64,000 nt of DNA from Phytoseiulus persimilis (taxonomy: Eukaryota > Arthropoda > Arachnida > Mesostigmata > Phytoseiidae), in the NCBI GenBank assembly GCA_037576195.1, contig CM075104.1:3106775-3170774 (forward strand). Reading direction: 5' to 3'. Positions 33,499 through 45,796 of the stretch are shown here, piece after piece. Made by a program: the position numbers and the translations under genes. The notes beneath the pieces are model-generated. The model was not told where the DNA came from. It saw nothing but the letters and a program-made list of their open reading frames with translations, and ran no database searches. How positions within the stretch are numbered: position 1 is the first letter of the stretch; every line of letters begins with the position of its first letter.

Positions 33499-36400
33499 AA
33501 TTAAGGAAGATAGTGGTCCCAGAACGGAGAATTATTGGCAGCGAGAGCCGCATACCCAGACGATTGCATCAAGCGTTGTCCCGGTATCAGGCAGCATTGG
33601 AATCTGGTTGAGTTCGTAATCTCATTGTACGCAGGCCTACGCCAGTCTTTGAAACGGCTCCTGAAACTGCTCCTCCGGGCACGATAGTCGACTTAGGATA
33701 AGATGTCAGGGAAAGCGTTCGTAAACTTGGAGGGACGCAGAAGCTTCTTGGTGTGCGCAAGAGGGCAGCAACAGGTTTTCACGGCTCGGTTTCTTTCTGT
33801 TGTGGAATGCTCCGGAGAGACTCCAAGATCCCGGAACGAAACCTACTTACCGACCCTATTTACGTGAAGTAATGCAACAAGCCGATAGATGAACCAATAT
33901 CCATTCCAGCCGACCAGTCGGTGTCAATCTGTACAGTTGAATGTTCCTCCGAAATCCCTGACCGGAGACTCAGTGTCGGTGGGTTCCTCGTTCGGAAGTG
34001 GCACGGTATACGTTTCGAAGAGCAGCTCCAGGTGGAACCAGGACTGACGATTCACGTTTTCTGCTGAAGTGTCACCTGAGAAGCCATGAAACGAGGGTGC
34101 ACGAAGTGTGGACCGCGCGTGGGCCAATGTACTCGAGGGTCGCACCAAGTTGCCCATCCTTGCCAAAAACGTACATGCGGATTCACCGACAGGCTATCGA
34201 AGCTATAGCCTTGAGGGAACAACTTTCCGGCCGCCGAGCGCCCAAACAGAATTTCATCTCGGAGGAGGCTCGATTTCCTCTCTTCGACGGGTGCCCTTGA
34301 AATATTTTCGCAACTTAGAGTAATCGGTCTGGGACCCTGACTCTGATGCGAATCTGTTCACGGCTCTCGAATTTCGGGAAAGGCCGTGCGACCAGCCTCG
34401 GCCAAGCAAGCTGACCCGGGGAAAATCGTCCCCGGGTTGCGGCATCACCGCCGTTCGAGGACTTCCTCGCTTTCCGAGTTTAAGCTGCAGTGAAACTAAG
34501 CTCATCAGTCGAAGCTTTCGGACAATTTTCCTATAGTGAATTCAGACCAACTATAGGTACGGGTAAATGCGTATGAGAACAGTGGGATCCCGGAACTGCG
34601 CAACATTTGGAAGGCCACGATCGGGAATCGTTTGTACCGCGAAATATCGGAAGATGGTTTCGAAATATCCCGAGTCCCATGGAACTTCTGATGATCCTCT
34701 TCGTTCGCGGCGATCCTTCCTCTAATTAGTGGTATCCGAGGGACCCAGCGGATCTTCGGGGTAACTTCCAGGGTGTCTGTGCCGCTTGCGACCGCATCTG
34801 ATCTTGTTTCTGCGGGGGAAAATTTATTCAAATATGTTGAGGAAGGAAAGAAGACACACGGCTTGTTCTGTTGAAGTTTTTCTAAGGCGTTAATCTGGAT
34901 GGATCCAAAAAACCACGCTCCCGTAATTCCAGGATCTCGCTCGAGTGAGCAGCAAGATACCCCCGGCTTCCGTGCCTTTCGGGATGATGAAGAGAAGGAG
35001 ATTCGAAGGCTCTTCGACACGATCGAAGCTCTGGGCTCGGAAGTTCGAGCATCCGTCCACGAGCCGTCTGAAAACAGGCGACGGAGTCTCGGATCTCCCC
35101 AATCCAAACGAAACGCGAATACCGTACTGGAGCATTCCTGCTTGGGTGTCACATGATTGGTCCTTCTCTCTGAGTGTTCGTGGATCGCGGAAACTCGTTT
35201 GTTCATCCCCCCGAGAAGCTCGTGAATAGTCGAATGCTGTGCCCGATCTCGATCTGCGCAATAAGCTTCTCGCAAGTACTTATACCTGAATCGAACTCAG
35301 CTCACGTCACGATCGCACTCGCTGAATAAGATGACGTCGACTCTCTTTGTGCCGGAGTCAGGATACCCAACAAGCACTCGTCGTAATCCTCCAGCAACTA
35401 CGTAAACACGGTCTTTGAGGGAAATGTAGGATCCTCTCAAATTTTCATCTCTGATTAGGAACAAAACCTGGGGTAGGAATCTGTGCCGCTTCAACGCTAC
35501 AAGCATGATTGTTTAAGGATTCGTGAATCGGAGCGAAATCGGGCGCCAATAGATCAATTGGCGTGGTGATCCAAATCGACAGATAATAAGTATTCCCGTC
35601 GACACTCCTTAGTGCGAACAGTTCGCCTGGATGGTCGTTCACGCGCCAAGATATTGTCCTTCTTTCCATGGGAATTTTTCAAAATAGGTAGGTTCGTTGG
35701 GAACCCTTCCGGCAGGAACAAACTCGCGGAGTTTATACCATTGAGCACGATGATTCAGAAACAGTACTCCTTTGTCAGTGAAGCAGCCCCTCAACTGAGA
35801 CCTAAGCCAAGCAACGATGGTCGATTCCTTTTAGAACCCGCTAAGACAGTAGTATTTTCGAATTTCCGAATGATCCCCACCCAAGGATCTCAGTGAACTC
35901 GTGAGTTCTTGGATACTTCCTCGTCGGATACTTCCTCGCACTGGATACCATGTGAACAAGGGCCGTCGAGGCCCAGACGCCCGACTTCCTATGCGAGTCG
36001 CCTTCCAGTCATGGGCTCCGATGGCGCCATGTCAACAGAAACGATCATTAGTTCAGGTTCCGGATTGTTGGATTTCGGCCTCTCGGCAACCGAACCTCAG
36101 ACTTTGGGCGCTCGACTGAATTATGGCTCGTGGGACCTTCGCGCCATCGGTAACCACAACTATAAGTTGTGGCTGGTTCGAAGGTGGTTTTCATGCAAAG
36201 GCTGGGGTTGATGTCTCGCCGAGTTTTCTTGCCCCTGAGATACAGAGACGCCCGTCGACTCATGAGTAGCCAGACATGCCCTACACAAGCCATGATTTCA
36301 TTTGAATTGTTCGAGACGAATGCGAGAGTGGCCGAACACCTCGACACTCCAAAGCACCCGCGCGCGGCGAAATACACAGCACCGTTCCTCAGCCTTGGCG

Positions 36401-36614
36401 CCTGCACCGGCCCCCGGCGGCGCCACCGCACAGTGGTCTAAGATGGGGATCCAGGTGGACAAAAATGTTTGACACTCATGTACAACTATTCGTAGCCCGC
36501 CGACCCATTTCCGAGGGGCCGTTACGGTTTGTTCCGACCGGGAACGCCTGAGTTCTCCTTAGGAATGGATGGGAAACAGGATGCTAGGTTTCCTCTATCT
36601 ATCAGGTTAGGGTC

Positions 36615-36690
36615 CATCAAGCCGAAAATTCGAACCCAAAACGCATCAAGCCGAAAAACCGAGCCCGAAAAGCATGAAGCCGGAAACCTC
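36615..36690 (+). repeat. 29-bp tandem repeat, about 2.6 copies
   Basis: Units start CATCAAGCCGAAAA, CATCAAGCCGAAAA and CATGAAGCCGGAAA with 29-base spacing; the second halves (TTCGAACCCAAAACG, ACCGAGCCCGAAAAG) also match. A related unit lies on the opposite strand at 37202-37253. Confidence 0.75.
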
Positions 36691-37201
36691 CTCTCCCAAC
36701 AGCGGAATGGTCGGGACCGTTTTGGAGGGATGGAATTTTGGTGTCGTTTCGTCGTTCTGTACCTTTAAGAGACTCCATTGGATGACACGCACCTGCTGAG
36801 AAGAATCAGTGAGCTCGACTCGCGGCTCGGTGCCAATGAGAGTCCCAGGCAGGTTACAGGCTCATTGTGGTGATTCGGGAGCACCGATAAGTGATATCAC
36901 CGAACCGTCCGGTTCACCGAATCACTTGTTGACCACGGAGTACACCGGCCGTCGGTGGCTTCGACGATTCACTTGCAGACAGCGGAGCAATCGCTGATCG
37001 ATTCCGGACAAGGTGTTGTAACAGCGTATTGTGCGAATAGTACTAGCGCTGGAGGTGAAGGCCCTCTTCAGTTCTAGCAAGTTGACCTCGGAAACTTCAA
37101 GATTCGCGTTCAGCAGATTGCTTCCTGTAGCAGCTACACCTTTGCTCAGTCGGAACAGGAGACCGTAGATGCGGAACAGCGAGGACGTAAGCGAGGCAGA
37201 A

Positions 37202-37253
37202 GAATTTTTCGGCTTCATGCATTTCGGACTCGTTTTTTTCGGGATCCAGGGTA
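37202..37253 (-). repeat. Inverted relative of the 29-bp repeat
   Basis: Read on the minus strand it contains CCGAAAAAAACGAGTCCG, then GCATGAAGCCGAAAAATTC, which aligns with the unit at 36645-36690. The two inverted copies are about 520 bp apart. Confidence 0.6.
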
Positions 37254-40072
37254 CGCACCGTCTATTATTAGCAGCACAACAGCACAATGAACTCCGAACG
37301 GTTGGGGGTGAAACAGCTGTGGAACTCTTCTGCCTCCGGATCAGTTCCTTCTCCTCCTTCTGAACTTGACAGATGCAGGCCTTCATCGTCCGAGACTTCC
37401 AAGTTAGTTTCATCTGATGCAACTGATGCATCCAATTCGCTACCGCTATACAATTGTGTTGTTTCTAGTCAATTCCGAGCATCTTCCGTTCGAGGTTTGA
37501 GCAGGTCGTCTATCACAGGATCAAAGATTTCCTTGTGACGCGGTCACATGCTCTCGATAAAAACCTTCGAGAAGATCAGATGTCACTATCAGCATATCTG
37601 GGAGGTCAAATAGTGATTCAACTCTCGTCGTTCTCCTTGTGTCGAGCCTCCTCTGTCAGTAAACCAATGGCTATTTCGTGGAACTCGATGACTCGGGCGC
37701 CATAATCCAGAATTTAATGGACAGTCGGCATCAGCCGCTCTCCGGGGCGGGAGGGCGGACTTTGAGGGGGTTAAAAAACAATATTTCCGCAAACTTCCGC
37801 AACCAAGTACCTGCCCCGATGAGCGCCGGACAGAAGGGGCTAGAACCTGGTACCGACCCTTGCCATGCAAATGACGCCAAACATCATCCCCCGTTCTCCA
37901 AGATCTGCGATTTTCGGTGAAATTTCACTGAACTAATTTGTCCACCTGTTTGGCCACAGTGCGCCGTCGACCTCCGGACGCTAAGCAGCAATTTCCGTGG
38001 AGCTCATGCCGACCCTTTGAAAAAACACCGATCTTGAGGGAGTTGAAAGGATGTCGTAACTCCTCCGGATGCCAGCAACTGAGAGAAAACCAGCCCTTCT
38101 GAATTCGAGGCTGCTTTCGACACTCGTTCCGACACATTCCGCTCTCCAACTTGGGTCCAGCGCTTCCAGAATTTCGTATTTTCCTGGAAACTCCGATCAA
38201 CATGTGGTTTTTGCGACCAACCCTCACGAGCACACCTCCTTCGATCACCAGGGGGTTGGAGAATACTCACCAACTACAAGCACTGGCTTCCGGAGATCAG
38301 ATTGATGGGATGCGAGACACCCGTAAGAGGAGAGTTGTGATCTCTGTCGTTGTGCCGCTGGATGGGCGGTCCGAGACTGCAATCCTATATGATACCGACT
38401 TAGTTGATTTGCAGAACACGGCGTACCTATCTGATCCAGTGGACCCAACAGCCATGTCAATCTCTCAGGACACCGCACTGCTCCGATTAGCAGTCACGGG
38501 CCAGCGCGCTGCGAATAGTTTATGGGAGTTCTTTGACTCCTTATCCGTGGAACTATCAGAGACCATTTGCCGAAATAAGGTTTGCGAGCATGAAGAGTTT
38601 AATTTCTCATAAGAATGAGCGATCTGACTTGTGTCAGTCGATGCTTGACGGAGGAGCCATGCCGCCAACACTCGTACCTGGACGATGGCGTTATCTTCTG
38701 AACACCTCGTTCAACTCTCGAACGGGACTCGACGCCAATGAATGCTCCACGTCCAGAATCGGGGCGAGCGGGATGCTGACGGCAGGGCTTCAGTGACTCC
38801 GGTGAACGATCCGCTTCCAGAGATGGAGATGGTTGGAATCTCTCATTTTACGCGGTTCCCAAAGCGATCACAGAGCTTGGGGTCACTGTCAAGTTCATTG
38901 ATAGCACAACTTGCCGTAGAGTGCACGCTTCCATATGGTTTGAAGGGACGTTCCGCAGCCCGACTCCACAAAGTTCTGACAGAAAATTCTGACTTCGAGC
39001 GCTTCCCCGAAATTCCGGAAAGATGCTCGTGAACAGAATCGGAGACCATCGAGTTTTCTGTTCGCCATTCAGTCGAACGCGAGGTCCAAAGATCTGTTGT
39101 CAAACCGCCGCAATACCCGGAGTGAATTGAATTTGGAACGATCTGCTCGCATCCCTGTTGCGAGGGCCCAGAAGGACGTTTGTCCCAAGTCAGCGCGGAT
39201 GCCAATCGTCTGGTTTTGGCTCTGATGCTCATTTGGTCCAGGTCCAGCTTTTGGCCCGAAAATGTCCAGGTAAACACGAAGTCGACTCATGGGAGAGCGT
39301 GGAGGAAGGATGTGGACTCTCCGTAGCGATTACTTGACTCCCAAGCCCGTACTTATCATTTCGACAAACTGATCGGACTCACGGATCGGAGAGAATCCAC
39401 TGAACCAGCAACCATTATCATTACCCTCGCATCTGTACGCCGTTGTCGCTCTCATTTATTAGAGGCTGAACTTGCAGCCGTCGACGGCATTCACCGCATT
39501 CTTCGTCGCGATTTAATAGGCACATTCCAGCTCGCCGAAATTAACTTGAATATATTATGGGATCCGATCCCTGCATAAAGCCACAATTCTGCCAATAAAG
39601 CCACGGGTAATTCTGCAATGTTTTGAAACAATCATCATGTAAGCATTCAACTGCCAGCTCAATTCCTGTTCGCGGTCAAACTTCTCTCAGGCAACTGCAT
39701 ATTTGAGAGCGAATGCTTGCGGATTCCCTCATTTCAATTTCTCGTTCTCCGGTGATGCCAGCGGCCAGCGTGCGGGGAAGTTCCCTCAATGTTCTCTCGA
39801 GCGGAACGCGGCTTGCGACTGGATACAGGTTACATTGGATAATTTTCCTATCGATTGGGCTGAGTGCGAGACAGAGCCTGACATCGCTGGGACTGCAAAA
39901 CTACAATTTATGTCGTGAGTTTCGATCGGAATTGTCTTAACTTGAGCCGATTATCAGCGAAGGGAAAGATCATGAATTCACATGAGAGCGGCTCGAAAGG
40001 TTCAACGAAGCCTTCTACCCGTTAGGCGTTTTGGATGTCCAATTCCTTAGAATAATTTCTCGATTGTTCCAG

Positions 40073-40748
40073 TTTCGTCCGAGAAGCAAATCGTCGGCTT
40101 CATCGATTGCATCATGACGGACCCGGGAGTATCTCCTGAGGTGAGTGCGATCGCAGGCTGACGTCTCCTTACCGCGATTCCGCGCTTCGGCGGACTCGCT
40201 GAAGCCAGCTGAGTCAGTGCGGAGAAAACTTGTTTTCCAGCTCAAGAAGAATGGCGACGAGATTATAGATAGATTTCCGGGGATGTCTCTCTATGAAATT
40301 TCGATGCTCATCTGCAAGTCGACTGGGGACAACGGTGAAGCGATCCTGGAAGAATTCTTCGATTCCTTCCCGGAGAATCTGCAACAAGAATTCAAGTTTT
40401 TAGCGAATAAATGTATCCATTTAGGCGTCGCATGAGAACGGTAAGACCATCGGGGGTGTTCTGTCATCGGATTTCATTCTCAGAGAATCTAAACGTGCAT
40501 TTATATGACTGTGAATGGTATCGAATTCCTCTTCCACTGGCCAGTGCTCAGTATCCGAGCGATTGTTCTCATGTTACGGAATCGGGAGTCCGGATTCCGA
40601 AATATCGGCAGAGCTTGAAAAAAAAATAATGAAGCTAAAGCCTCAGCAAAAGATAAAGAGCCTCACATCGCGGCCGAAACTCGGCTGCTCCTCAACGCCG
40701 CCGGAGGAAGGCGCGTTCAGTGGTCGCGAAGATCTGGGTTCAGTCGAA
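40073..40748 (+). CDS. Three in-phase exons of an unrecognised plus-strand gene
   Basis: Exons 40073-40140, 40241-40412 and 40552-40748 join with good splice sites (GTGAGT donor at 40141; TTTTCCAG acceptor at 40240; CTCAG acceptor at 40551; GTGAGA donor at 40749) and consistent phases. The product reads EKQIVGFIDCIMTDPG, then DEIIDRFPGMSLYEISMLIC, EFFDSFPENLQQEFKFLANK, SERLFSCYGIGSPDSE and a Lys-rich tail. It is helical and Glu-rich in character with no transmembrane segment. I do not recognise the family. Upstream exons were not found; downstream ones may be the exons listed between 41994 and 44861, which would make one gene of at least 4.8 kb. Confidence 0.6.
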
Positions 40749-41993
40749 GTGAGACATGGATGGAGAGCGATGACGTTCCGCTCCTGCTTTAAAATGTGGC
40801 CAAGGGCGGAGGGATCGCCCCGAAAGGAATAAACTCTGTTTTCGGAGGGATCGGACATACTGAATTTTCCTCATGGAGAACTCCGCACGCAGAGAGCTTC
40901 CTCTACGAAAGCGGGATTCCATGATTAACGATCTGCCGACAGCCAAGTAATGACAGCGGGTTCCCCCCTCCTTGCATGAAGCGGTCCCCGCAGGTGGCGA
41001 GAAGGGTAGCAGCGGTCTGCCGCAACGAGCTCCGAGCCCTGATCGGGTCTTCAGAGATCCCGTATCATACCGTCCGGGAGCGTACACATCCACAGCGTTC
41101 GCTGTCTGAGCGAGCCTAGGCTATCGGCCGAAGCTCCAGACTTCCATCTGCTGCGGCTGCAGCGATCGTTGATGAAGAATATCAGCACGACAGGAACAGG
41201 GAGTTTCCCGCAGGTGGATGTCATCGTCACTGTACATTCGGGTGATTCCCCTCCCTCCACAGTAGAAGTTGTGCTGTGGATTTTGATGATGCTTCCACCA
41301 AGGCACTGCCTGGCGGCAGCGGCAAGAGAAGCCGATGTTCTCGTCGTAACCTGAAACAGCTCAACGATGCATCCCACGTATCCCGATCAATGGCACACCT
41401 TTCTCGGAAACAGTGTAACTTCCTGAATTGATGTTTGCACGGCAAGTGGCCCTATGCAACAAAATGTCGTCAACTATCCTTATCAGAGCATGAATATTTG
41501 TTTCGTCTCGGCGTCTTTATGGAGTGAAGTCACCAGACCATTTATCGGAGACAGATCTCCAAGCTCTCCGAAATCTCCGCGGAAACGCAGCGCGGACATA
41601 GTCCGCGTGCGAGTAAGGGCTCGACTTGCACAGAGCTTGGGGTTTCCAGTACCCCGAGCTTCGGGTGCTCCAAAGGGAAGAGTCCAAGCAAACAAATAAG
41701 TTGATGCCTTGGGGATTAGGAAAGCGCTCGAGAAGAATGAGTCTAGAAGTAGGCAGCTTTGGTTCTAACGAACGGTTGGAACTTCAACTCTCGCGTTTTC
41801 CCAGAGAGCGTACGTGGCAGAATCGCGGAAAGCAAAAGAGTCCAAGAAGATCGCTCTCGAATACAGTCTCTTCATCACTTTGATCTTCTTCCGAATCATC
41901 GATTACTTGTTTCTTCCGGCAGCTTCTGAATGGAGCATTGAGCGCTTGTATCAGCCGCTCTGCGGCCCGCAGAAACGGAAAGTTTTCTTTCAG

Positions 41994-42070
41994 GCCAACA
42001 GTCGGAGACGAACTCTGAGGAAAAACCGGAGCCTCCGGCGAAAATTCGTCACATAAGAAGACGTTTTCAA
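41994..42070 (+). CDS. Candidate internal exon, Glu/Pro/Arg-rich, unrecognised
   Basis: After a TTTCTTTCAG acceptor at 41993 the frame reads QQSETNSEEKPEPPAK and then a basic run ending RRRFQ before a GT at 42071. The switch from acidic to basic is typical of a disordered nuclear-protein linker. It may belong to the same gene as the exons at 40073-40748, but the intervening phases were not resolved. Confidence 0.35.
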
Positions 42071-42606
42071 GTCAAAATTTTTAGCTAACGGGGAGGAGAG
42101 AAGAGGTCAATGGTTTTACGCGATCCGAGCGTAAATATCGTTGTTTGATCAGCGATTTGGTGTTGTTGAAGCTGCGCTTCGTGATTCGGATCTTGCCAAG
42201 TCTTATATCTTCAAGCTAATGTCTTCGCCACTGTTCCGTATGATATAGAATCGAGTCTTCGAAACAAGTCGGCCAAGAAGCAGGTCGCGATCGGTTTCTC
42301 CCGGAGCATAGAGTGTGGCAGAGCGAGCTCAGACATATCCGTTCGGAACCATGAAAACCAGCCACGGCGACTGTTAAGGCCTTCCCTCCATATTCACGTT
42401 TCGCAGCTCTTTTGGAGGTGACGTGCCGATGTTCGATTTGCAAAATGCTCCCAAAACAATCGTGACCGCGTGCCTTGCTTGGCCCGATTCGAAACATCCA
42501 AGCAACCGAGAATCCGTTCGCCGTGCAAGCTAGTTAGGCGTTTCGAGAAAAGCCGAGCACTGGAAGCGATGCATTCCCTCAGCCTATTCGAATTGTAACA
42601 AGTTTT

Positions 42607-42754
42607 CCGTGGCCAAGCGAGAGAGCAACGTTTTCGCATTCGATCCCCATAAGCGATGCTCCAGGAACCCCTTGAGCCCGAGTAAGATGACGCCAAAACC
42701 ATCGAAGAATGAGCCTAAGAATCCGGCTATAGAATACCAGAAGTTTCTTGCCAA
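42607..42754 (+). CDS. Candidate internal exon, Ser/Pro/Lys-rich, unrecognised
   Basis: The frame reads SVAKRESNVFAFDP, then NPLSPSKMTPKPSKNEPK and AIEYQKFLAK before a GT donor at 42755. The SPSK and TPKP motifs look like proline-directed phosphorylation sites. The opposite strand and other plus frames are also open here, so frame choice is uncertain; the 5' boundary given is only where the frame becomes convincing. Confidence 0.35.
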
Positions 42755-42893
42755 GGTTCGCTCACTTTCGTTATCACAATGAACTCAGTGATTGAATGAA
42801 TCGATGTGCGGCAGTTTCTCGCTGATTCTTCTCCTGACAGAGAGGGTCGTAATTCCAATCCTGTGGAGGCTTGGATCTTATTCGATACGATCT

Positions 42894-42985
42894 CGGATAC
42901 ATCAATCTCGAACTTATCTACGTGGGCGATCTCACTCTCGATATTATCGACTTCAGCGATTCCAATCTCGATCACATCAACCTTC
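42894..42985. repeat. Degenerate 30-bp tandem repeat, three copies
   Basis: Three consecutive 30-base units share a CAATCTCGA or CTCTCGAT core followed by ATTATC/ACATC and GACT/AACC-like ends. In each frame they give a 10-residue periodic peptide (for example AISLSILSTS then AIPISITSTF). Length being a multiple of three keeps the frame open. Confidence 0.65.
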
Positions 42986-43165
42986 TGTACATGAACCCTC
43001 CATCGAATCAACCTTCTCTCGCTCGAACCAGTCTGTATGTTCGAGGTTGTGCTATCTATTCACCCTCCAATAACCGCTTCCCGGGGAGCACGATCCCTGT
43101 GTTTGCTGGGTCGATACTGATAGTTTCAGGTTGAATATAGTTTCGAAAGTCCCCCATCTATGCAG

Positions 43166-43437
43166 GTTGTTCGCAGCGGAGCCGGATTTCCTTTCCAGAT
43201 GTATGAGCGGTTCGGGCACGACAACGGGGAAGTAATCGATGAATGCAGCGAAGTTGAAGTTCCAGCTGCTTTCAATTTCATCCGATTTCGCTCGCGAGAT
43301 GAATTGAAGTTCTTTGACCCAAGCCAGCCCGAATTCTGGAGTCGAGGAATTCTCAATAATACATTGGGGATGAAGAAGAATCAGATCTCGACTCAACGTC
43401 TCCCGCCAGACCCGTTAAATGATGAAGATTTCAAAAG
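43166..43437 (+). CDS. Candidate exon of the unrecognised plus-strand gene
   Basis: An acceptor (TATGCAG) precedes 43166 and a GTTAGC donor follows 43437. The 90-residue product reads GFPFQMYERFGHDNGEVIDE, then FNFIRFRSRDELKFFDPSQP, EFWSRGILNN and RLPPDPLNDEDFKR. The high Phe/Trp/Tyr/Asp content and lack of stops make this one of the more convincing exons of the region. No family recognised. The downstream junction is unresolved: the next good exon (from 43585) wants phase 1 whereas this one ends in phase 2. Confidence 0.5.
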
Positions 43438-43584
43438 GTTAGCCAAAACTAGCTCCTACTGGAATTTAGTCAATGTTTGAGCTTCTGTGGTACGATCTCT
43501 TTCCCCTGTGCAAAGACCTGGTGAGCGAAGTTCTCCCACCGGAATACGCAGAAATGCAACGTGAAATTTCCCCGCATCAATGAG

Positions 43585-44861
43585 CGGATTTTCAAGTGGG
43601 AGTGCCGTTTTTTCGAAGGATCCAGGAACGCGTTTGCATCCAACCGAGTAACTGCTCCCTTCTGGAGCAAAGCATTCAGCGCTGTGACATTCCGGAGCAA
43701 GAGCTCGAGAAGGAAGCTGAAGATATTCCCACGAGTGAGTCATTGAGCCAAAGCGCCGGATTCGATTAAGACAGAAAGGCGTCCTATATGTGAGAGATCG
43801 AACTTCTTCTGATTTTTCCGAACTGTTTCAGTTGAAGACTCCGAAGACTTGCGTGAGTTCTCCCTCCAAATAGTTTCGAACGGCCCGGAGTGAACTGCTC
43901 CATAGCCTGCCCCGTCGCCCTACATTCCTCAGGGCTTCCTCCAGCTACAAGATACGTGTTCACTCGCGAGGACTCGATGTCTGCTCAAGGTGTTCTCCGC
44001 GCATCCCTGATTTTCCCTTCGTTCGAGGAAGCTAATCCGACGATTCTGAGGTTTCTTTGCTTTTCCAGGGAGGGAGATCGAAAGTTTGTGCGCTGCTTTT
44101 AGAGTAAGACTGTATCCTCGCCACATTTGAACCTGGAATCTCCCCTTCTCTAACGATTTCCCAAGTTTCAAGCTACGTGGGCTTGAAAAATTCTTCTGGC
44201 CGCAGAACCACTGTGACGGGATCGAGGACTTCAGCGAGGAAGAGGATGACGTTGATGAGAACGAAGCCGCTCGGCTCAGGGAAAATACTCAAAATATCTT
44301 AGAGGACCTGAGTAAATCGGAAGCAAGCGAAGACACAGTCTCAGAAATGGCGGAGGTCTGTATGTCTTTTCTTGTAATCCGCATCGACGAGACCAAGATC
44401 ACCCGCTCCAATATTTCCAGGAGAACGATCATCGCTTACGCTTCCGGCAGCGGGCAAACTGCAGCTCGCTCGTCCGTAATGACCACAATCACTTCCAGAT
44501 GAGCGAGATCCGCGATTTCCGACCTCGCAAAAGCTCAACATTTCTGATACCCAGCCTGGAAGAATCCCAAGCGCGTGCGGCGAACTGCGAAGGAGAAGAT
44601 ACGGTCACTCTCATCGAAGCTACCGGAAACGTTGAGAACGAATCAGGTGACCACGCCGAAGAAAATAAATCGTCCGTGCTAATGATACGCGTGTCTTGCG
44701 AAGAGTCGGACAGCAGTGCATCCCAAGGGAGTAACTCTGCGTTTTCCACTCCGAAGAAGAGCGACAGAAGCTTGATGTCTGTCCCTGAACAGGTGATTTC
44801 AATGGTCTGTTCAATATCGACCGAGAATCTGTCCGAGGACATGAAGATTTTCACCGAATAA
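43585..44861 (+). CDS. C-terminal exons of an unrecognised acidic, Ser-rich protein
   Basis: Five exons join in phase: 43585-43734, 43832-43852 (21 nt), 44069-44103 (35 nt), 44173-44355 and 44421-44861, ending at TAA 44859-44861. The product reads RRIQERVCIQPSNCSLLEQS, then a Glu-rich helix, RREIESLCAAFR, LRGLEKFFWPQ, a very acidic segment (DFSEEEDDVDENE), SLVRNDHNHFQMSEIRDF, and a long Ser/Glu-rich tail with an STPKK motif. There is no signal peptide or membrane segment; a nuclear or cytoplasmic regulatory role is inference. Donors GTGAGT (43735, 43853) and GTAAGA (44104) are strong; that at 44356 (GTCTGT) is weak. Probably the 3' end of the gene whose exons lie upstream. Confidence 0.6.
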
Positions 44862-45796
44862 TTCTCTGCCGTAAAAGACTTCCAGCGAGAGTCAAAATGA
44901 CCGATCGTTCCAGGGTTCGTCAGCGCGAAGCTTGAGCGATTCGAGCGGCACTCCAAAACAGCATCCACCTCTGCACCTCTTGACGCCACTTCAACGGCGT
45001 CTCGTGAAACTGAATCTATACTGATTGTCCTCTTCCCCTGATCGGATTGATCGTTTTCCGACAGACAACACTCGAAATGGTGCGCGTTACCCTGGTAGCT
45101 CAATCGGATAGCTTCGACGCAGCGGAAGCCCGTTGATATTTCTCACTCCCAATTCGTAGTTTCGAAAAAACTGCAGAAAATATCTGACCCCATGATTGAC
45201 GGGATCGGTATCGAATCAATTTGACATTGCCGGACAGCTGTTTTATCGAGAATATAAAGCTCCGCATGTACAAACGGAAATTATTTTTGAATCTCTACCG
45301 TTGGTTGGATGAAAAAAGATCGGAGTGGGAAAGGGGAGTTTTTCCGGGGGTTGAGGTTGATTCGGAATATGCCTTCCTGTTAGTCTGAAGCAGCCTTTTG
45401 AGATGAGCCGACGTTCAGAACGAATGCCTTCCACAACAGGGTATCTTGTTTCAATAGAGAGAATGAGACTAAACATCAGATTACGAATAGCGTCAGATCG
45501 CCGATCAGCTGGTCTCAAGTTGCAGGGAGACCCTCATCTGGAGGAGCGTAGGGAGCGCTGAGAGGGGGAGGAGGACTCCCTGCATCTGGTAGGTCTCGAC
45601 TTCTCTGGGAATTTTCGGCAAACCACCATCTTTCGCACTGGCCACAGCAGATACGAGATATTTTTATCAACGCGGAGGCACTGCAGCACCCGGATCGAAA
45701 GGGTGAATAATTGCAGTCCAGCATGAACGATGCATCGAGATCGTTTCAACGGAGAGAGCTGATCGGGGAAAAAATCGCTACGGGGCAGACGCGACG

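Larger units (their letters stand above)
32320..40072. other. No recognisable gene; repeats and weak ORFs
   Basis: Open frames here include 33100-33498 minus, 34505-35275 minus (256 codons), 34899-35156 plus (acidic/basic helix EEKEIRRLFDTIEALGSEV), 38151-38612 plus and an acidic Ser-rich frame 37268-37453 minus. None was tied to a named family, except that the first resembles a LINE relic (listed separately). The region also holds a 29-bp tandem repeat and its inverted relative (listed separately). It is the longest part of the window without a confident gene. Confidence 0.4.

Noticed and set aside
34505-35275. 256-codon minus-strand frame
   Set aside because: Longest frame outside known genes, but Ser/Arg-rich without motifs, and a more protein-like plus frame overlaps it. 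Noted only as a weak ORF.
45088-45140. tRNA-like A-box (TGGTAGCTCAATCGG)
   Set aside because: There is no B-box or cloverleaf downstream; a single box match is expected by chance.
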